From assembly GCF_026460985.1 (NCBI RefSeq), contig NZ_JAPKNM010000077.1:1-51725 (forward strand): DNA of 51,725 bases. The letters run 5' to 3'. Both the position numbers and the translations under genes were made by a program. Below are positions 27,027 through 36,174 of this stretch, in pieces. This stretch comes from Sphingomonas sp. (GTDB taxonomy: Bacteria > Pseudomonadota > Alphaproteobacteria > Sphingomonadales > Sphingomonadaceae). How positions within the stretch are numbered: position 1 is the first letter of the stretch; each line of letters starts with the position of its first letter. The notes beneath the pieces were generated by a model. The model was given only the letters and a program-made list of their open reading frames with translations, had not been told where the DNA came from and did no database searches.

Positions 27027-27107
27027 CGTCATCCCGGCGAAAGCCGGGATCCCAGGCAGCAAGCGAACGGCCGACGGCACGAGATCTCGGCTTGCGCCGG
27101 GATGACG
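27027..27107. repeat. Paired REP-like palindrome (family A, copy 1)
   Basis: ATCCCGGC-gaaa-GCCGGGAT hairpin at 27031-27050 and a decayed inverted partner at 27083-27107 (GCCGGGATGACG end). The two-hairpin layout of about 80 bases recurs at 32602 and 48078. Located between the ends of amn and the SIMPL gene, where it could also help end transcription. Confidence 0.8.
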
Positions 27108-27126
27108 GAATTGGCGGGGTGCCGCC

Positions 27127-27867
27127 TCAGCGGCTGAGCTGGAACTCCACCACGAGGCTGGCATTCACCGTGACAGTGTCGGCGGCACCGTCCTTCTTGG
27201 GCGCGACGATCGATACGACCTCGCCGATCAGCGCGAGCGCCCCGGCGGTCGGATCCTGCTTCTCGCTGACCTTGGTGATCGCAGACTTCCGCAGCCCCAG
27301 CGTCGCGGCATAGGCGTCGGCCTCGCCCTGCGCCTTCTTGATCGCCGCCGCCTTGGCCTGGCGCGTCGGACCGACATAGTCGGTGAGCAGCGGAATCACG
27401 TCGTCGTCCAGCTTGCCGCCATTCGCCTCGATCGGCGCGCGGACGCTCTCGACCGCGGCGCGCGTCGGCGCGTCGAAGGTCAGGGTCTCGGTCGCGGTCG
27501 ATTGCGGAGTCTCGTCGCTATCCTCCTCGGGCGTGTCGAGAGTGAAGCTGGGTTTCGACTTCATGCTCCCGAAGCTCATGAGCAGGCCCATCAACGAATT
27601 GGTCGTGCTGACTTCGCCCTGCGCCTCGCGGACATTGAGCCCTGCCAGCGCCTGAATCAGCTTCGTCTTGTTCGCGGCAAGCGTCGCGCCGGCTGCCGCC
27701 TCGTCCTTGCCCTTGGCGGTGAGCGTCACCGAAAGGCGGTAGCGCTGCGCCGGCACCTGAACCTGTCCGTTGCTGACGATCTCGACCGAGACCGGCCCGG
27801 TGGCCGTCTGTGCCTGCGCCGCCAGCGGGGCCGCCAGAATTCCCAGCGCGATTGCGTATCTCATCAT
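27127..27867 (-). CDS. Exported SIMPL-domain protein (DUF541)
   Basis: 246 residues with a signal peptide (MMRYAIALGILAAPLAAQAQ). The mature part is a SIMPL/DUF541 domain: VEIVSNGQVQVPAQRYRLSV, AANKTKLIQALAGLN and AKAAAIKKAQGEADAYAATL. These are periplasmic proteins of poorly defined function, named for a signalling molecule associated with the mouse Pelle-like kinase. An insertion rich in Ser, Asp and Glu (PEEDSDETPQSTATE) interrupts the middle. AAGGGG precedes the first of two tandem ATG codons. It follows the M2 peptidase by 23 bases and is probably cotranscribed. Confidence 0.88.
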   Translation of the reverse strand: MMRYAIALGILAAPLAAQAQTATGPVSVEIVSNGQVQVPAQRYRLSVTLTAKGKDEAAAGATLAANKTKLIQALAGLNVREAQGEVSTTNSLMGLLMSFGSMKSKPSFTLDTPEEDSDETPQSTATETLTFDAPTRAAVESVRAPIEANGGKLDDDVIPLLTDYVGPTRQAKAAAIKKAQGEADAYAATLGLRKSAITKVSEKQDPTAGALALIGEVVSIVAPKKDGAADTVTVNASLVVEFQLSR

Positions 27868-27890
27868 TCCGTTTCCCCTTTTTGAGTCGG

Positions 27891-29720
27891 TCACCAGCCT
27901 TGCGGCTGGCCCTTGTTCTGCTGGTCGAGCCACTTCCTGAGCGGCGCGAAATATTCCATCATCGGCTTGCCCGAGATCTCACGCGTGCCGGTGAAGACCT
28001 GGAGCGCGTCGGGCCAGGGCTTGGAGGCGCCCATCTCGAGCATCTTGTTCAGCCGCGCGCCGACTTCCTTGTTGCCGTAGAAGGAGCAGCGGTGGAGCGG
28101 CCCCTTCCAGCCGGCCTGGTCGCATGCCGCCTTGAAGAACTGGAACTGGAGCAGCCGCGCGAGGAAATAGCGCGTATAGGGCACGTTGCCGGGGATATGG
28201 TATTTCGCGCCCGGATCGAACCGCGTCTCGTCGCGCGCGACCGGCGCCGCCACGCCCTGATAGTCGCGGCGGAGCTTGTCCCAGCCAGCCTGGTAGCTGC
28301 CCGCCGGGATCGATCCGTCGAACACCGCCCAGCGCCATTTGTCGATCAGCAGCCCGAACGGCAGGAAGGCGACCTTGTCCATCGCCTGGCGCAGCAACAG
28401 CCCGATATCCTTGTCGGCGCTCGGCACCTGCGCGCGGTCGAGCAGCCCGATCTGGACGAGATATTCGGGCGTGATCGAAAGCGCTACGAAGTCGCCGATC
28501 GCCTCGTGGAAGCCGTCGTTCGCGCCGTTGCGGTAGAGCTGCGGCAGATCCTTGTAGGCGCGCTGATAGTAATTGTGCCCCAGCTCGTGATGGATCGTGA
28601 CGAAGTCGTCGGAATTGACCTTGATGCACATCTTGATGCGCAAATCGTCCTTCTCGTCCACGTTCCACGCCGAGGCGTGGCACAGGACCTCGCGATCCTG
28701 CGGCTTCAGGAACTGCGAGCGCGTCCAGAAGGTCTCGGGCAAAGGCGCGAAGCCGAGCGAGGAATAGAAGCCCTCGCCGGTCTGGACCATCTTCTTCCAG
28801 TCATAGCCCTTGGCCTTGAGCAGCTCGCCGGTGTCGAAGCCGAGGTCGCCCGCGCCGGGCGGCGCGACGACATCGTAGATATTGCCCCATTCCTGCGCCC
28901 ACATGTTGCCGAGCAGGTCGGCGCGGATCGGCCCCGTCTTCGCCTGGACGGCGTCGCCATATTTCTCGTTGAGCTTGCGCCGGACATAGGTGTGGAGCGC
29001 CACATAGAGCGGCTTCACATCGGCCCAGAGCTTATCGGTGAGCTTGGCGAACTCCTCGGGCGGCATGTCATAGGCCGAACGCCACATCGTGCCCGTGTCG
29101 GCGAAGCCGAGATCGGTCGCGCCCTGATTGGCGATGCCGACGATCTTCGCATAGTCGCCGCGCATCGGCGCGCCGACCTGATCGTGCCAGCTGACCCACA
29201 TCTCCTTGAGCGCCGCGGGATCGCGGCTCTCGCCCATCGCCGCCTCGATGTCGCTGCCGCTGATCGGCTTGCCGTTCAGCGTACCCTTGCCCTTGCCGTA
29301 CATCGAGCCGAGGCGCGTCGACAGCTCGGCAAGCGTGTTCGCGGCGCCCGGCGTGGTCGGCGCCGGCAAGGTGATCGCGGTGCGCAGCATGTCGAGCTGG
29401 CGCCTCTGCTCGGCCGAGAGCCCCGGCGCCTTCTGGAAGCGCGCCGCCTCGGTCGCATAGCGCACCGACATCTCGGTACCCCGTGCGCCATATTCGGCGG
29501 CCAGCGCGTCGGTATCGTCGGTGATGAAGGTCGCGTTGACCCATTGGACGCGCTGGCTGATCAGGTTGAACTCGGTCACTTCCTTCTGGGCGCGATCGAG
29601 AAAGGCCTGCGCCTCGGCGGCGGTGGGCGTGGATTGCGTCGTTGTGGGCGCAGTCTGCGAGACCGCCGGCGCCGCCAGGAACGCGGCGAGCGCGAGCATC
29701 GAAATGCCGGTACGGATCAT
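27891..29720 (-). CDS. M2 family zinc peptidyl-dipeptidase (ACE-like)
   Basis: 609 residues with a signal peptide (MIRTGISMLALAAFLAAPAV), so periplasmic or secreted. The zinc site HHELGHNYYQ and the downstream glutamate ligand in HEAIGDFVALS are both intact, as in bacterial homologues of angiotensin-converting enzyme, which remove C-terminal dipeptides. The length matches single-domain bacterial members. It lies between an alpha/beta hydrolase and a SIMPL protein on the same strand. With the S9 peptidase at 39-41 kb and the TonB receptor it points to peptide scavenging. Confidence 0.95.
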   Translation of the reverse strand: MIRTGISMLALAAFLAAPAVSQTAPTTTQSTPTAAEAQAFLDRAQKEVTEFNLISQRVQWVNATFITDDTDALAAEYGARGTEMSVRYATEAARFQKAPGLSAEQRRQLDMLRTAITLPAPTTPGAANTLAELSTRLGSMYGKGKGTLNGKPISGSDIEAAMGESRDPAALKEMWVSWHDQVGAPMRGDYAKIVGIANQGATDLGFADTGTMWRSAYDMPPEEFAKLTDKLWADVKPLYVALHTYVRRKLNEKYGDAVQAKTGPIRADLLGNMWAQEWGNIYDVVAPPGAGDLGFDTGELLKAKGYDWKKMVQTGEGFYSSLGFAPLPETFWTRSQFLKPQDREVLCHASAWNVDEKDDLRIKMCIKVNSDDFVTIHHELGHNYYQRAYKDLPQLYRNGANDGFHEAIGDFVALSITPEYLVQIGLLDRAQVPSADKDIGLLLRQAMDKVAFLPFGLLIDKWRWAVFDGSIPAGSYQAGWDKLRRDYQGVAAPVARDETRFDPGAKYHIPGNVPYTRYFLARLLQFQFFKAACDQAGWKGPLHRCSFYGNKEVGARLNKMLEMGASKPWPDALQVFTGTREISGKPMMEYFAPLRKWLDQQNKGQPQGW

Positions 29721-29780
29721 GATGTGAGGAACCCCTGAGGACCTTGGATGACGCGACAGTCGCGCGCCGTCCGGCGGGCG

Positions 29781-30542
29781 TCAAGCGGCCAGAAACGCCA
29801 CGATCGCATCGCCCAGTTCGGGCTTCATCACCGCGCTCATGTGGTTGCCCGGAATCTCGACGAAGCGCCCCTGCGGCAGCAGGTCCGCCACTTCCTGCGC
29901 CGACCCGTTGTCGAAATCCTCGGCCCCGGTGACGACCAGGGTCGGCAGGTCGATCGCGGCGATCTCCGCCTCGGACGTGTCGACGAAGGTCTGGAGGATC
30001 AGCAGTAGCGCCTCGGGATCGCCCTTGACGGTCTTGAGGAACGCCTCGGTCAACCATTCCGAGCTGCCGCGCTCGAAGCTGCCGAGATTGGTGAGCACCC
30101 GCCGGAAATAGGTCCCCCGCCCCCCGGTGTCGGTCAAACCCGCCAGCCCCATGCCGCACAGCACCGCGCGCCGCGGCTTCGCGCCATGGACGAGCATGCG
30201 CAAAGTCGTCCGCCCGCCGAGCGAATAGCCGCCAAGGTCGTAGTCGGTCAGCCCGAGATGCTCGATCAGAGCGAACCCGTCGCGCATCAGCACGTCGGGC
30301 GGATAGGCGGCGGGATCGTGCGGCCGATCGCTGAGGCCATGCCCGCGCAGATCGGGCATGATCACGCGGAAGCCGCGCGCGGCGAGTTTCGCCGCATGGC
30401 CGTACTTGATCCAATTGACCTCGGCGGTGGAGAAATAGCCGTGGATCAGCACCACCGGCCTGCCCTCTCCCATCTCGGTCCAGGCGAGCTCGACGCCGTC
30501 GAAACTCGTGAAGCGGTGCGTCTCAGTCGGGAAGCTTGCCAA
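29781..30542 (-). CDS. Alpha/beta hydrolase
   Basis: 253-residue cytosolic hydrolase. The oxyanion segment VVLIHGYFST, the nucleophile elbow GGYSLGG (Ser flanked by small residues), an acid in VVTGAEDFD and a final histidine in IPGNHMSAV make a complete triad. The substrate is unknown. The likely start is the TTG at 30542 (MASFPTETHRF), just after GGAAAAAG. It overlaps the end of the GFA gene by 20 bases in another frame. Reading further upstream would run into the GFA gene. Confidence 0.88.
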   Translation of the reverse strand: MASFPTETHRFTSFDGVELAWTEMGEGRPVVLIHGYFSTAEVNWIKYGHAAKLAARGFRVIMPDLRGHGLSDRPHDPAAYPPDVLMRDGFALIEHLGLTDYDLGGYSLGGRTTLRMLVHGAKPRRAVLCGMGLAGLTDTGGRGTYFRRVLTNLGSFERGSSEWLTEAFLKTVKGDPEALLLILQTFVDTSEAEIAAIDLPTLVVTGAEDFDNGSAQEVADLLPQGRFVEIPGNHMSAVMKPELGDAIVAFLAA

Positions 30543-30966
30543 CTTTTTCCATCCAGCGGCGAACGAGGTTCTGGTTCTCGTCGGTCCGTGTCGCGGGCAG
30601 GTGGCTGGTGTCAAGCCAGTCGCGGTGCCAACTCTCGCAGCCCGAGTGCGAGGTCGGCTTGAAGCGATAGGGATCGTCGAAGCTGCCGACGGTCAGGTCC
30701 ATATGCGGCGCCTCCGGGAACCAGAAGGTCAGCGGGGTGCCGCATGCCGAGCAGAAGCCGCGCTCGGCGATCGGCGACGAACGGTAGAGATCGGGCTCGC
30801 GCTCCCATTCCACGTCCGCCTTTTGGATGCTCTTGAACGCGATCGAGACGCCGCCCGTCGCGCGCTGGCACATCCGACAATGGCACAGATACGCCTCGTC
30901 GTCGCGCATCGTCGCGCGGTAGCGCACGCGCCCGCACTGGCACCCGCCCGTCATTTCCTCCGCCAT
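30523..30966 (-). CDS. GFA family glutathione-dependent formaldehyde-activating-like protein
   Basis: 147 residues with the zinc-binding cysteine pattern of the family: GGCQCGRVRYRA, LCHCRMCQRATGG and FCSACGTPLTFW. The family fold is shared with glutathione-dependent formaldehyde-activating enzyme, but most members have unknown substrates. It is the first gene of a minus-strand group leading into the hydrolase, the M2 peptidase and the SIMPL gene. It is divergent from marR across 84 bases. Confidence 0.92.
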   Translation of the reverse strand: MAEEMTGGCQCGRVRYRATMRDDEAYLCHCRMCQRATGGVSIAFKSIQKADVEWEREPDLYRSSPIAERGFCSACGTPLTFWFPEAPHMDLTVGSFDDPYRFKPTSHSGCESWHRDWLDTSHLPATRTDENQNLVRRWMEKVGKLPD

Positions 30967-31011
30967 GTTGCTCTCCCTGCAATTGCCGCTTCGCACAACG
31001 CAATCAGGTCC

Positions 31012-31044
31012 TCGATTGCAATCGATAAGCCTGCTTACTATGTG
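31012..31044 (+). promoter_or_regulatory. Divergent promoter region with two dyads before marR
   Basis: TCGATTGCAATCGA (31012-31025) is a perfect 14-bp palindrome. TAAGC and GCTTA (31026-31030, 31033-31037) form a second dyad. A tentative promoter is TTGCAA (31016-31021), a 17-base spacer and TATGTG (31039-31044). The second dyad lies in the spacer, the expected place for an autorepressing MarR site. The predicted start is at or next to the marR ATG, which has no ribosome site, so marR may be leaderless. Confidence 0.45.
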
Positions 31045-31050
31045 CACACT

Positions 31051-31497
31051 ATGCCCGAGAATATAGGCTTCCTCCTCGCCGATGTCGCACGTTCGATGCG
31101 GCGCCGCTTCGACGAGCGCGCGCGCAAGAGCGGCGCGACCGGCACGCAATGGCGAACGCTCAAGATCCTCGAACGACACGAGGGACTGAACCAGGGACAG
31201 ATCGCCGAGTTGCTCGAGGTCGAGCCGATCACCTGCTGCCGGATGATCGACCGGCTCGAGGAAGCCGGGCTGGTCGAGCGCCGGCGCGACCCAGCCGACC
31301 GCCGCGCGTGGCGCATCTTCCTGACCGACAAGGCACGCCCCGTGCTCGCCGAGCTCCGCGACATCGCCGACGCGATGATCGAAACGGCGCTTCAGGGGTT
31401 GAGCGCAGCTGAGCGCGACGCGCTGATCGCGTCCCTCAACGTGATCCGGTCGAACGTGACCCAGACCCAAGAGAGCAAAGAGGCCGCAAATGGCTGA
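31051..31497 (+). CDS. MarR family transcriptional regulator
   Basis: 148-residue winged-helix regulator: GTQWRTLKILERHEGLNQGQ, LLEVEPITCCRMIDRLEEAG, and the wing DPADRRAWRIFLTDKA. MarR proteins repress drug-efflux genes and release DNA on ligand binding. It overlaps emrA by 8 bases and so heads a marR-emrA-emrB operon. Two cysteines sit together in the recognition region (TCC), which could allow oxidant sensing, but this is speculation. Confidence 0.93.
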   Translation: MPENIGFLLADVARSMRRRFDERARKSGATGTQWRTLKILERHEGLNQGQIAELLEVEPITCCRMIDRLEEAGLVERRRDPADRRAWRIFLTDKARPVLAELRDIADAMIETALQGLSAAERDALIASLNVIRSNVTQTQESKEAANG

Positions 31498-32596
31498 TGC
31501 CGATCCCAAGATCGAAAAGGCGCCCGCGGAGGCGATCATCATCGAGCCTGCCCAAGAAGCGTCCGCGCCGGAGGCCGCCGAGCCCCGCGCGAAGCGCCGC
31601 TGGCTGCGTCCGTTGCTGATGTTCGGCGTGCCGCTGATCATCCTCGGCATCGCCGGCTGGTTCTGGATGACCTCGGGTCGCGTCGCGTCGACCGACAATG
31701 CCTATGTCCAGCACGACAAGGTCTCGGTCTCGGCCGAGGTCGCCGGCCGCATCGTCAACGTCGCGGTGCGCGAGAACCAGCGGGTCAAGAAGGGCGACCT
31801 GCTCTTCGAGATCGATCCCGCGCCCTATCGCATCGCGGTGGCGCAGGCCGACGCGGCGATCGCCAATGCGCAGGTCGAGCTCAAGACGCTCCAGACCAGC
31901 TATGCCGGCACCGGCGCCGACATCCAGGCGGCGCGCGACACGATCCAGGCGGCGCAGGAAGACTATACCCGCCAGGCCGAGCTGATGCGCAGCGGCTTCA
32001 CCACGCGCGCCCGGCTCCAGCAGTCCGAGCACGCGCTGGAACAGGCGCGTGCCACGCTCCAGCGCGCCAATGCCGATGCCGCCGAGGCGCGCTCGAAGCT
32101 CGCCACGGGCGCCGCGGTGCCCGGCGAGAACCCGCAGATCGCCGCCGCCCGCGTCCAGCGCGAGCAGGCGCTGCTCAACCTCAGCCGCACCAAGGTCTAC
32201 GCCCCCGCCGACGGCGTGGTCAGCCAGGCCGATCGGCTGCAGGTCGGTCAGCAGATGATGACCGGTCTTCCCGCGGTGACCATCGTGACCAGCGACCGTT
32301 CCTGGGTCGAGGCCAATTTCAAGGAAACCGACCTCAACAAGATGCGCGTCGGCCAGTGCGCCGAAGTCGGCCTCGACGCCTATCCGGGGCTCAAGCTCAA
32401 GGGCCATGTCGCATCGATCGGCGCGCTCACCGGGTCGGAATCCTCGGTGCTGCCCGCACAGAACGCCAACGGCAATTGGGTGAAGGTGACCCAGCGCGTG
32501 CCGGTGCGCATCGCGATCGACGAGCAGAGCCCGCGCCCGCTGATCGCGGGCCTGTCATCGGACGTCGAGGTCGATCTGCGGGCACAGTGCAGGTGA
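31490..32596 (+). CDS. emrA: EmrA-type membrane fusion protein
   Basis: 368-residue periplasmic adaptor of an EmrAB-TolC-type efflux pump. A cytoplasmic tail, one membrane helix (residues about 43-62, MFGVPLIILGIAGWFWM) and a lipoyl-like domain (TDNAYVQHDKVSVSAEVAGR) precede a helical hairpin (about 110-200) and a barrel-like C terminus (TIVTSDRSWVEANFKETDL). The ATG lies inside the end of marR. It is separated from emrB by a REP-like element, which may lower emrB expression. Confidence 0.93.
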   Translation: MADADPKIEKAPAEAIIIEPAQEASAPEAAEPRAKRRWLRPLLMFGVPLIILGIAGWFWMTSGRVASTDNAYVQHDKVSVSAEVAGRIVNVAVRENQRVKKGDLLFEIDPAPYRIAVAQADAAIANAQVELKTLQTSYAGTGADIQAARDTIQAAQEDYTRQAELMRSGFTTRARLQQSEHALEQARATLQRANADAAEARSKLATGAAVPGENPQIAAARVQREQALLNLSRTKVYAPADGVVSQADRLQVGQQMMTGLPAVTIVTSDRSWVEANFKETDLNKMRVGQCAEVGLDAYPGLKLKGHVASIGALTGSESSVLPAQNANGNWVKVTQRVPVRIAIDEQSPRPLIAGLSSDVEVDLRAQCR

Positions 32597-32601
32597 CCAA
32601 A

Positions 32602-32678
32602 CGTCATCCCGGCGAAAGCCAGGATCTCAAGCGGCGGCGCGATGCGGCTCGCGATCCCGGCTTTCGCCGGGATGACGT
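32602..32678. repeat. Paired REP-like palindrome between emrA and emrB (family A, copy 2)
   Basis: CGTCATCCCGGCGAAAGCC at 32602-32620 and its inverted partner ending GCCGGGATGACG at 32666-32677. Same two-hairpin layout as the copies at 27027 and 48078. It is inside an operon, 6 bases after the emrA stop and 18 bases before the emrB ATG. Confidence 0.85.
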
Positions 32679-32695
32679 GTAGAGAGGCGAAACCC

Positions 32696-34285
32696 ATGGC
32701 CACCGCCGCCCGCCCTGCCCAGCCCACCGCAACGCCGCCCGCGCCGCAGCCGGGCGTCGCCGCGCTTCCGGTCACCAATCGCGGGCTGCTCACCTTCGGC
32801 GTTATGCTGGCGACGATCATGCAGATCCTCGACACGACGATCGCCAACGTCGCGCTGCCGCACATGCAGACCTCGCTCGGCGCGACTGCGGACACCGTCA
32901 CCTGGGTGCTGACCAGCTATATCGTCGCCTCGGCGATCGCGATCCCGATCACCGGCTGGCTCTCGGACCGGATCGGCTCGCGTAACCTGTTCCTCATTTC
33001 CACCGTCGGCTTCATCATCGCCTCGGCGCTGTGCGGCATGGCGCAGAGCCTCGAGGAGATGGTGGCCTTCCGCCTGCTCCAGGGCGTCTCCGCAGCGTTC
33101 ATGAATCCGCTCAGCCAGACCGTGATGCTCGACATCAACCCGCCCGAGCGGCAGGCCAAGGCGATGTCGATCTGGGGCATGGGGATCATGGTCGGCCCGA
33201 TCATGGGCCCGGTGATCGGCGGCTGGCTGACCGACAATTTCAACTGGCGCTGGGTGTTCTACGTCAATCTGCCGCTCGGCGTGATCTGCATCGCGATCCT
33301 GTGGTGGCTGCTGCCCTCGCGGCCGATCCGCAAGCGGCGCTTCGACATCTTCGGCTTCTCGATGCTCTCCTTGGGCATCGCCGGGCTTCAGCTGATGCTC
33401 GACCGTGGCCAGACCGAGGACTGGTTCCAGTCGACCGAGGTGTGGATCGAGATGCTCGTCGCGATCATCGCCTTCTGGATGTTCACGGTGCACATGTTCA
33501 CCGCGAAGAACCCGATGTTCGAGCGCGACCTGTGGAAGAACCGCAACCTCGTCACCGCCGTGCTCTTCATGCTGGTGATCGGCGTGGTGATGATGGCGAC
33601 GATGGCGCTGCTCCCGCCGATGCTCCAGACGCTCTACGGCCATTCGGTGTTCGACACCGGCGTGCTGCTGATGCCGCGCGGCTTCGGGGTGGTGCTGACC
33701 ATGGCGATCTCGGCGCAGCTCGTGCAGCGCGGCTTCGATCCGCGCTGGCTGGTGGGTACCGGCTTCCTCATCGCCGCCTTCTCGCTGTGGGAAATGACGC
33801 ACTGGTCGCTCGAGATGGGCTCCACCCCGATCATCCTCTCGGGCTTCGTCCAGGGGCTGGGCATGGGCATGATCTTCATGCCGCTCCAGGGCATGGCCTT
33901 CGCCACTTTGCCCCCGCAATACCGCACCGAGGGCTCGAGCCTGATGAACCTGACGCGCAACATCGGCGCGTCGGTGGGCATCTCGCTGGTCACCACGATG
34001 CTCGCGCGCAGCATACAGACCAGCCATGCCGCGCTCGCGCCCAACATCTCGGCGCAGACGCTCGACGGGCTCGATCCCTATTTCCTCCAGGCGCTAGGCG
34101 GGATCGGCCAGGCCGCCTATGCGATGGCCGATGCCGAGATCAATCGCCAGGCAATGATGATCGGTTATCTCAACGATTTCTGGGGCATGGCGATCGTCAC
34201 CGCGCTGTCGGTGCCCTTGGTGCTGTTCCTCCGGCGGCCGAAGGGCCCGGCGGAGAAGCCGGACCCGTCGGCGGCGGGACACTGA
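32696..34285 (+). CDS. emrB: EmrB-type DHA2 family multidrug efflux transporter
   Basis: 529-residue inner-membrane antiporter of the major facilitator superfamily with about 14 membrane segments. Typical features: ATIMQILDTTIANVALPHMQ in TM1, the motif GWLSDRIGSRNLFLIS after TM2, and GPIMGPVIGGWLTDNFNWRW in TM5. It exports hydrophobic compounds with EmrA and an outer-membrane channel that is not in this window. The ATG at 32696 was chosen because the open frame upstream is repeat sequence; GAGAGG precedes it. Confidence 0.94.
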   Translation: MATAARPAQPTATPPAPQPGVAALPVTNRGLLTFGVMLATIMQILDTTIANVALPHMQTSLGATADTVTWVLTSYIVASAIAIPITGWLSDRIGSRNLFLISTVGFIIASALCGMAQSLEEMVAFRLLQGVSAAFMNPLSQTVMLDINPPERQAKAMSIWGMGIMVGPIMGPVIGGWLTDNFNWRWVFYVNLPLGVICIAILWWLLPSRPIRKRRFDIFGFSMLSLGIAGLQLMLDRGQTEDWFQSTEVWIEMLVAIIAFWMFTVHMFTAKNPMFERDLWKNRNLVTAVLFMLVIGVVMMATMALLPPMLQTLYGHSVFDTGVLLMPRGFGVVLTMAISAQLVQRGFDPRWLVGTGFLIAAFSLWEMTHWSLEMGSTPIILSGFVQGLGMGMIFMPLQGMAFATLPPQYRTEGSSLMNLTRNIGASVGISLVTTMLARSIQTSHAALAPNISAQTLDGLDPYFLQALGGIGQAAYAMADAEINRQAMMIGYLNDFWGMAIVTALSVPLVLFLRRPKGPAEKPDPSAAGH

Positions 34286-34378
34286 AGGAACCCTCCGACA
34301 GGCCGTCCCGTCCTGCGATCCTCTATAAGAAGGGCATATCCTGCGCCCTTGCGGCGATGCTCTCTTTCGAGGAGTCCC

Positions 34379-36166
34379 ATGCTCGCCCGGTTCAACGCCC
34401 TGTCGCTCGCCACCAAGACGACCACGCTCACGATCGCCGCGCTGCTGACGCTGGCGCTCACCATCTTCGTGATCGCCGACCGCTCGATCACCGCCGATGC
34501 CGAGCGTCAGGCGGCCGAGCGTCAGGAGACCAACATGCGCGTCGCCTGGGACGTCCTGCGCGGCCATGGTGAGGAGTTCCGCGCCGAGGGCGAGCTGCTC
34601 TATGTCGGCGACAAGAAGCTCAACGACTGGACCCAGCCCGTCGATCTGGTGAAGACCCTGGTCGGCGGCACCGCCACCGTGTTCCGCGGCGACAAGCGCA
34701 TCACCACCAACGTCACCAAACCCGACGGCAGCCGTGCAGTGGGCACGACGCTCGCCGCCGGCCCGGCGCGCGACGCCGTGCTCGGCAAAGGCATGCCCTT
34801 CCGCGGCGACGCCGACATCCTCGGCCGCGCTTTCTTCACCGCTTACGATCCGATCAAGGACAAGGCCGGCAACGTGATCGGTGTGCTCTATGTCGGCATT
34901 CCCAAGGACGAGGCGCTGGCCGCCGTCTCCTCGCTGCGCTGGTCGATGGCGATCGGCGTGCTCCTCGCGACTTTGGTGATCGCGGCAGGGATCTTCGCGC
35001 TGAGCCGCGCGATGTTCCGTCCGCTCGGCACCATGAATGCCGTGATGCAGGATCTCGCCAAGGGTTCGACCACGATCGACATCCCCGGCCGCGAGCGTCG
35101 CGACGAGATCGGCCACATGGCCGCGGCACTCGTCTCCTTCCGTGACGCCGCGATCGCCCGCCAGCGCATCGAGGCGAGCAGCCGCGAGGCCGATGCCGAG
35201 CGCCAGGCCGCGATGACCATACTCAACGAGTCGCTCCGCCGCGTGTCGCAGGGCGATCTGAGCGCGGCGCTCGATGCCCGCTTCCCCACCAGCTACGCCG
35301 AGCTACGCACCAACTTCAACGATGCGCTCGACAACCTCTCGACATTGGTCGGCACCGTGCTCGAGAGCACCGATGCGATCCGCAGCGGGTCGACAGAGAT
35401 CGCCACCGCTTCAGAGGACCTCGCCCGCCGCACCGAAGGCGCCGCCGCCAGCCTCGAGCAGACCGCCGCCGCCGTCACCCAGATGAACGGCCGCGTCGGC
35501 GAGACTGCCTCGGCCGCGACCCGCACCGTCGAGCGCGCCGATCGCGCGATCACGGTGGTCGATACCGGCCGCGCGGTCGCCGACGATGCGGTGCAGGCAA
35601 TGGGCCGCGTCGCCGAGAGCACCAAGGGCATCGACGCGGTCATCGAAGGCCTCGACAAGATCGCCTTCCAGACCCGCGTCCTCGCGATGAACGCCGCGGT
35701 CGAGGCCGGCCGCGCCGGCGAGGCGGGCCGCGGCTTCGCAGTCGTGGCCGACCTCGTCTCGGCCTTGGCCATGCGTGCCGAAGAGGAAGCCGGACGCGCC
35801 CGCGACCAGCTCACCGCCACCCAGACCGACATCGGCGCTGCGGTGGACGCGGTCGAAAAGGTCGATTCGGCGCTGTCCGAGATCGTCGGCACCGTGGGCG
35901 AGGTCCATGGCCTGCTCGCGACGATCGCCACCGACAATTCCGCCCAGTCGACCGCGATCGGCGAGATCAGCACCGCGATCGGCGCGATGGACCGCTCGAC
36001 CCAGCAGAACGCCGCGATGGTCGAAGAGACCTCGGCGGCCGCGCGCAACCTCTCCGATCAGGTCGAGCGCCTCGCCGAGCACGCCCGGGCGTTCCGGGTG
36101 CAGGGCGATGCCCGAAGCGCGCGCCGCAACGCCTTCGAAGTCGCGGGGCCAGCAACGGCGCAATAG
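34379..36166 (+). CDS. Methyl-accepting chemotaxis protein with periplasmic Cache domain
   Basis: 595 residues. TM1 (about 13-35) is followed by a periplasmic Cache-type sensor (about 36-185; FRGDKRITTNVTKPDG; DILGRAFFTAYDPIKDKAGN, the acetate/energy-taxis-like sCache pattern), TM2 (about 190-212), HAMP and a long MCP signalling coiled coil. In the hairpin tip, IAFQTRVLAMNAAVEAGRAG is close to consensus, but the following EVRxLAxRS segment reads LVSALAMRA. No CheB/CheR-binding pentapeptide ends the protein and no che genes are nearby. GAGGAG precedes the ATG. Confidence 0.92.
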   Translation: MLARFNALSLATKTTTLTIAALLTLALTIFVIADRSITADAERQAAERQETNMRVAWDVLRGHGEEFRAEGELLYVGDKKLNDWTQPVDLVKTLVGGTATVFRGDKRITTNVTKPDGSRAVGTTLAAGPARDAVLGKGMPFRGDADILGRAFFTAYDPIKDKAGNVIGVLYVGIPKDEALAAVSSLRWSMAIGVLLATLVIAAGIFALSRAMFRPLGTMNAVMQDLAKGSTTIDIPGRERRDEIGHMAAALVSFRDAAIARQRIEASSREADAERQAAMTILNESLRRVSQGDLSAALDARFPTSYAELRTNFNDALDNLSTLVGTVLESTDAIRSGSTEIATASEDLARRTEGAAASLEQTAAAVTQMNGRVGETASAATRTVERADRAITVVDTGRAVADDAVQAMGRVAESTKGIDAVIEGLDKIAFQTRVLAMNAAVEAGRAGEAGRGFAVVADLVSALAMRAEEEAGRARDQLTATQTDIGAAVDAVEKVDSALSEIVGTVGEVHGLLATIATDNSAQSTAIGEISTAIGAMDRSTQQNAAMVEETSAAARNLSDQVERLAEHARAFRVQGDARSARRNAFEVAGPATAQ

Positions 36167-36174
36167 CCTGAACT

